Of a stretch of DNA of 23,815 nucleotides, positions 23,615 to 23,815 are shown piece by piece (the stretch's first letter is position 1; each line of letters begins with the position of its first letter). The stretch spans positions 1 to 23,815 of the forward strand of contig JBBQKP010000028.1 in assembly GCA_038326995.1 (NCBI GenBank). Direction: 5' to 3'. Origin of the DNA: JBBQKP01 sp038326995 (GTDB lineage: Bacteria; Planctomycetota; Phycisphaerae; Tepidisphaerales; Tepidisphaeraceae). Both the position numbers and the translations under genes were made by a program. The notes under the pieces are model-generated. The model made no database searches, was not told the origin of the DNA, and saw only the letters and a list, made by a program, of their open reading frames with translations.

Positions 23615-23815
23615 GTGAGCCCGTCAATCGAAGATTCCAAACCCCTTGTCGGCATGCGGATCGTCCGCATGCTTCTGCCCTGGCGAGAAAAACTCGACAC
23701 CGCTTTTGGCACATCCCACGGCAACGCGGATCTCAAAACCATCGACGTCCTCATCGTCATGCTCGCGGCGTTTTACAACCCGATGGCGCGGTCCCAACGC
23801 TGCATCGACGTGCTC
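23615..23815 (+). CDS. Probable IS4-like transposase, N-terminal part (cut by window end)
   Basis: Sixty-seven codons are open to the window edge from a GTG at 23615; an in-frame ATG at 23654 is the alternative. The segment TIDVLIVMLAAFYNPMARSQ resembles the N-terminal region of IS4-type transposases common in planctomycetes, where a hydrophobic helix is followed by F-N-P and R-S-x-R. The DDE catalytic residues would lie beyond the window. No terminal inverted repeat can be paired because the right end is not present. The identification rests on recollection of this short motif and is moderate. Confidence 0.5.
   Translation, partial: MSPSIEDSKPLVGMRIVRMLLPWREKLDTAFGTSHGNADLKTIDVLIVMLAAFYNPMARSQRCIDVL

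Overview
The window reads as a GC-rich bacterial chromosome segment: ordinary housekeeping genes, two tRNAs, late flagellar genes and many unlinked short operons on both strands. Weak or absent Shine-Dalgarno (SD) sequences at several genes, a very large repeat-built FliD, an ATP-dependent DNA ligase/exonuclease pair and a transposase-like N-terminus together suggest a planctomycete, possibly Phycisphaerae-like. That assignment is inference; no rRNA or marker protein here proves it.

Layout. (1) 46-3698: tRNA-Phe(GAA) (+) converges on and overlaps a GT4-type glycosyltransferase (-). Upstream of that, on the same strand, is a divergent EF-G-like GTPase whose G3 histidine and G4 NKxD motif are lost. 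(2) 3699-4411: gene-free stretch with a 13-bp inverted repeat. (3) 4412-8108: fliD and fliS (+), the filament cap and the flagellin export chaperone. (4) 8140-9531: a TatD-family metallo-hydrolase (-) divergent from a DoxX-family membrane protein (+). (5) 9616-9688: tRNA-Glu(TTC). (6) 10017-12754: a translationally coupled pair, a ligase-associated metallo-beta-lactamase/beta-CASP exonuclease and an ATP-dependent DNA ligase, followed by a SAM methyltransferase (12878-13780). (7) 14232-17687: a membrane-bound CHASE-PAS-PAS-GGDEF-EAL cyclic-di-GMP protein preceded by a palindrome that contains its SD. (8) 18005-18082: a 25-residue Lys-rich protein gene with a good SD, then a strong hairpin. (9) 22840-18272 (-): a four-gene ABC export operon (permease, permease, membrane fusion protein, ATPase). 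(10) 23221-23514: 14 tandem 21-bp units, each built around TTGC-N6-GCAA. (11) 23615-end: the N-terminus of a probable IS4-like transposase, cut by the window edge, with a TTAACAC direct repeat upstream.

Functional links are local: FliS with FliD in filament assembly; exonuclease with ligase in end processing and joining; the ABC operon as one efflux or lipid/peptide export machine. The cyclic-di-GMP protein could couple to motility, but nothing in the sequence shows it. The parts least explained by known families are the 21-bp array, the degenerate EF-G, the palindrome over the GGDEF-EAL start, and a recurrent tendency to short tandem duplications in linkers and intergenic DNA.
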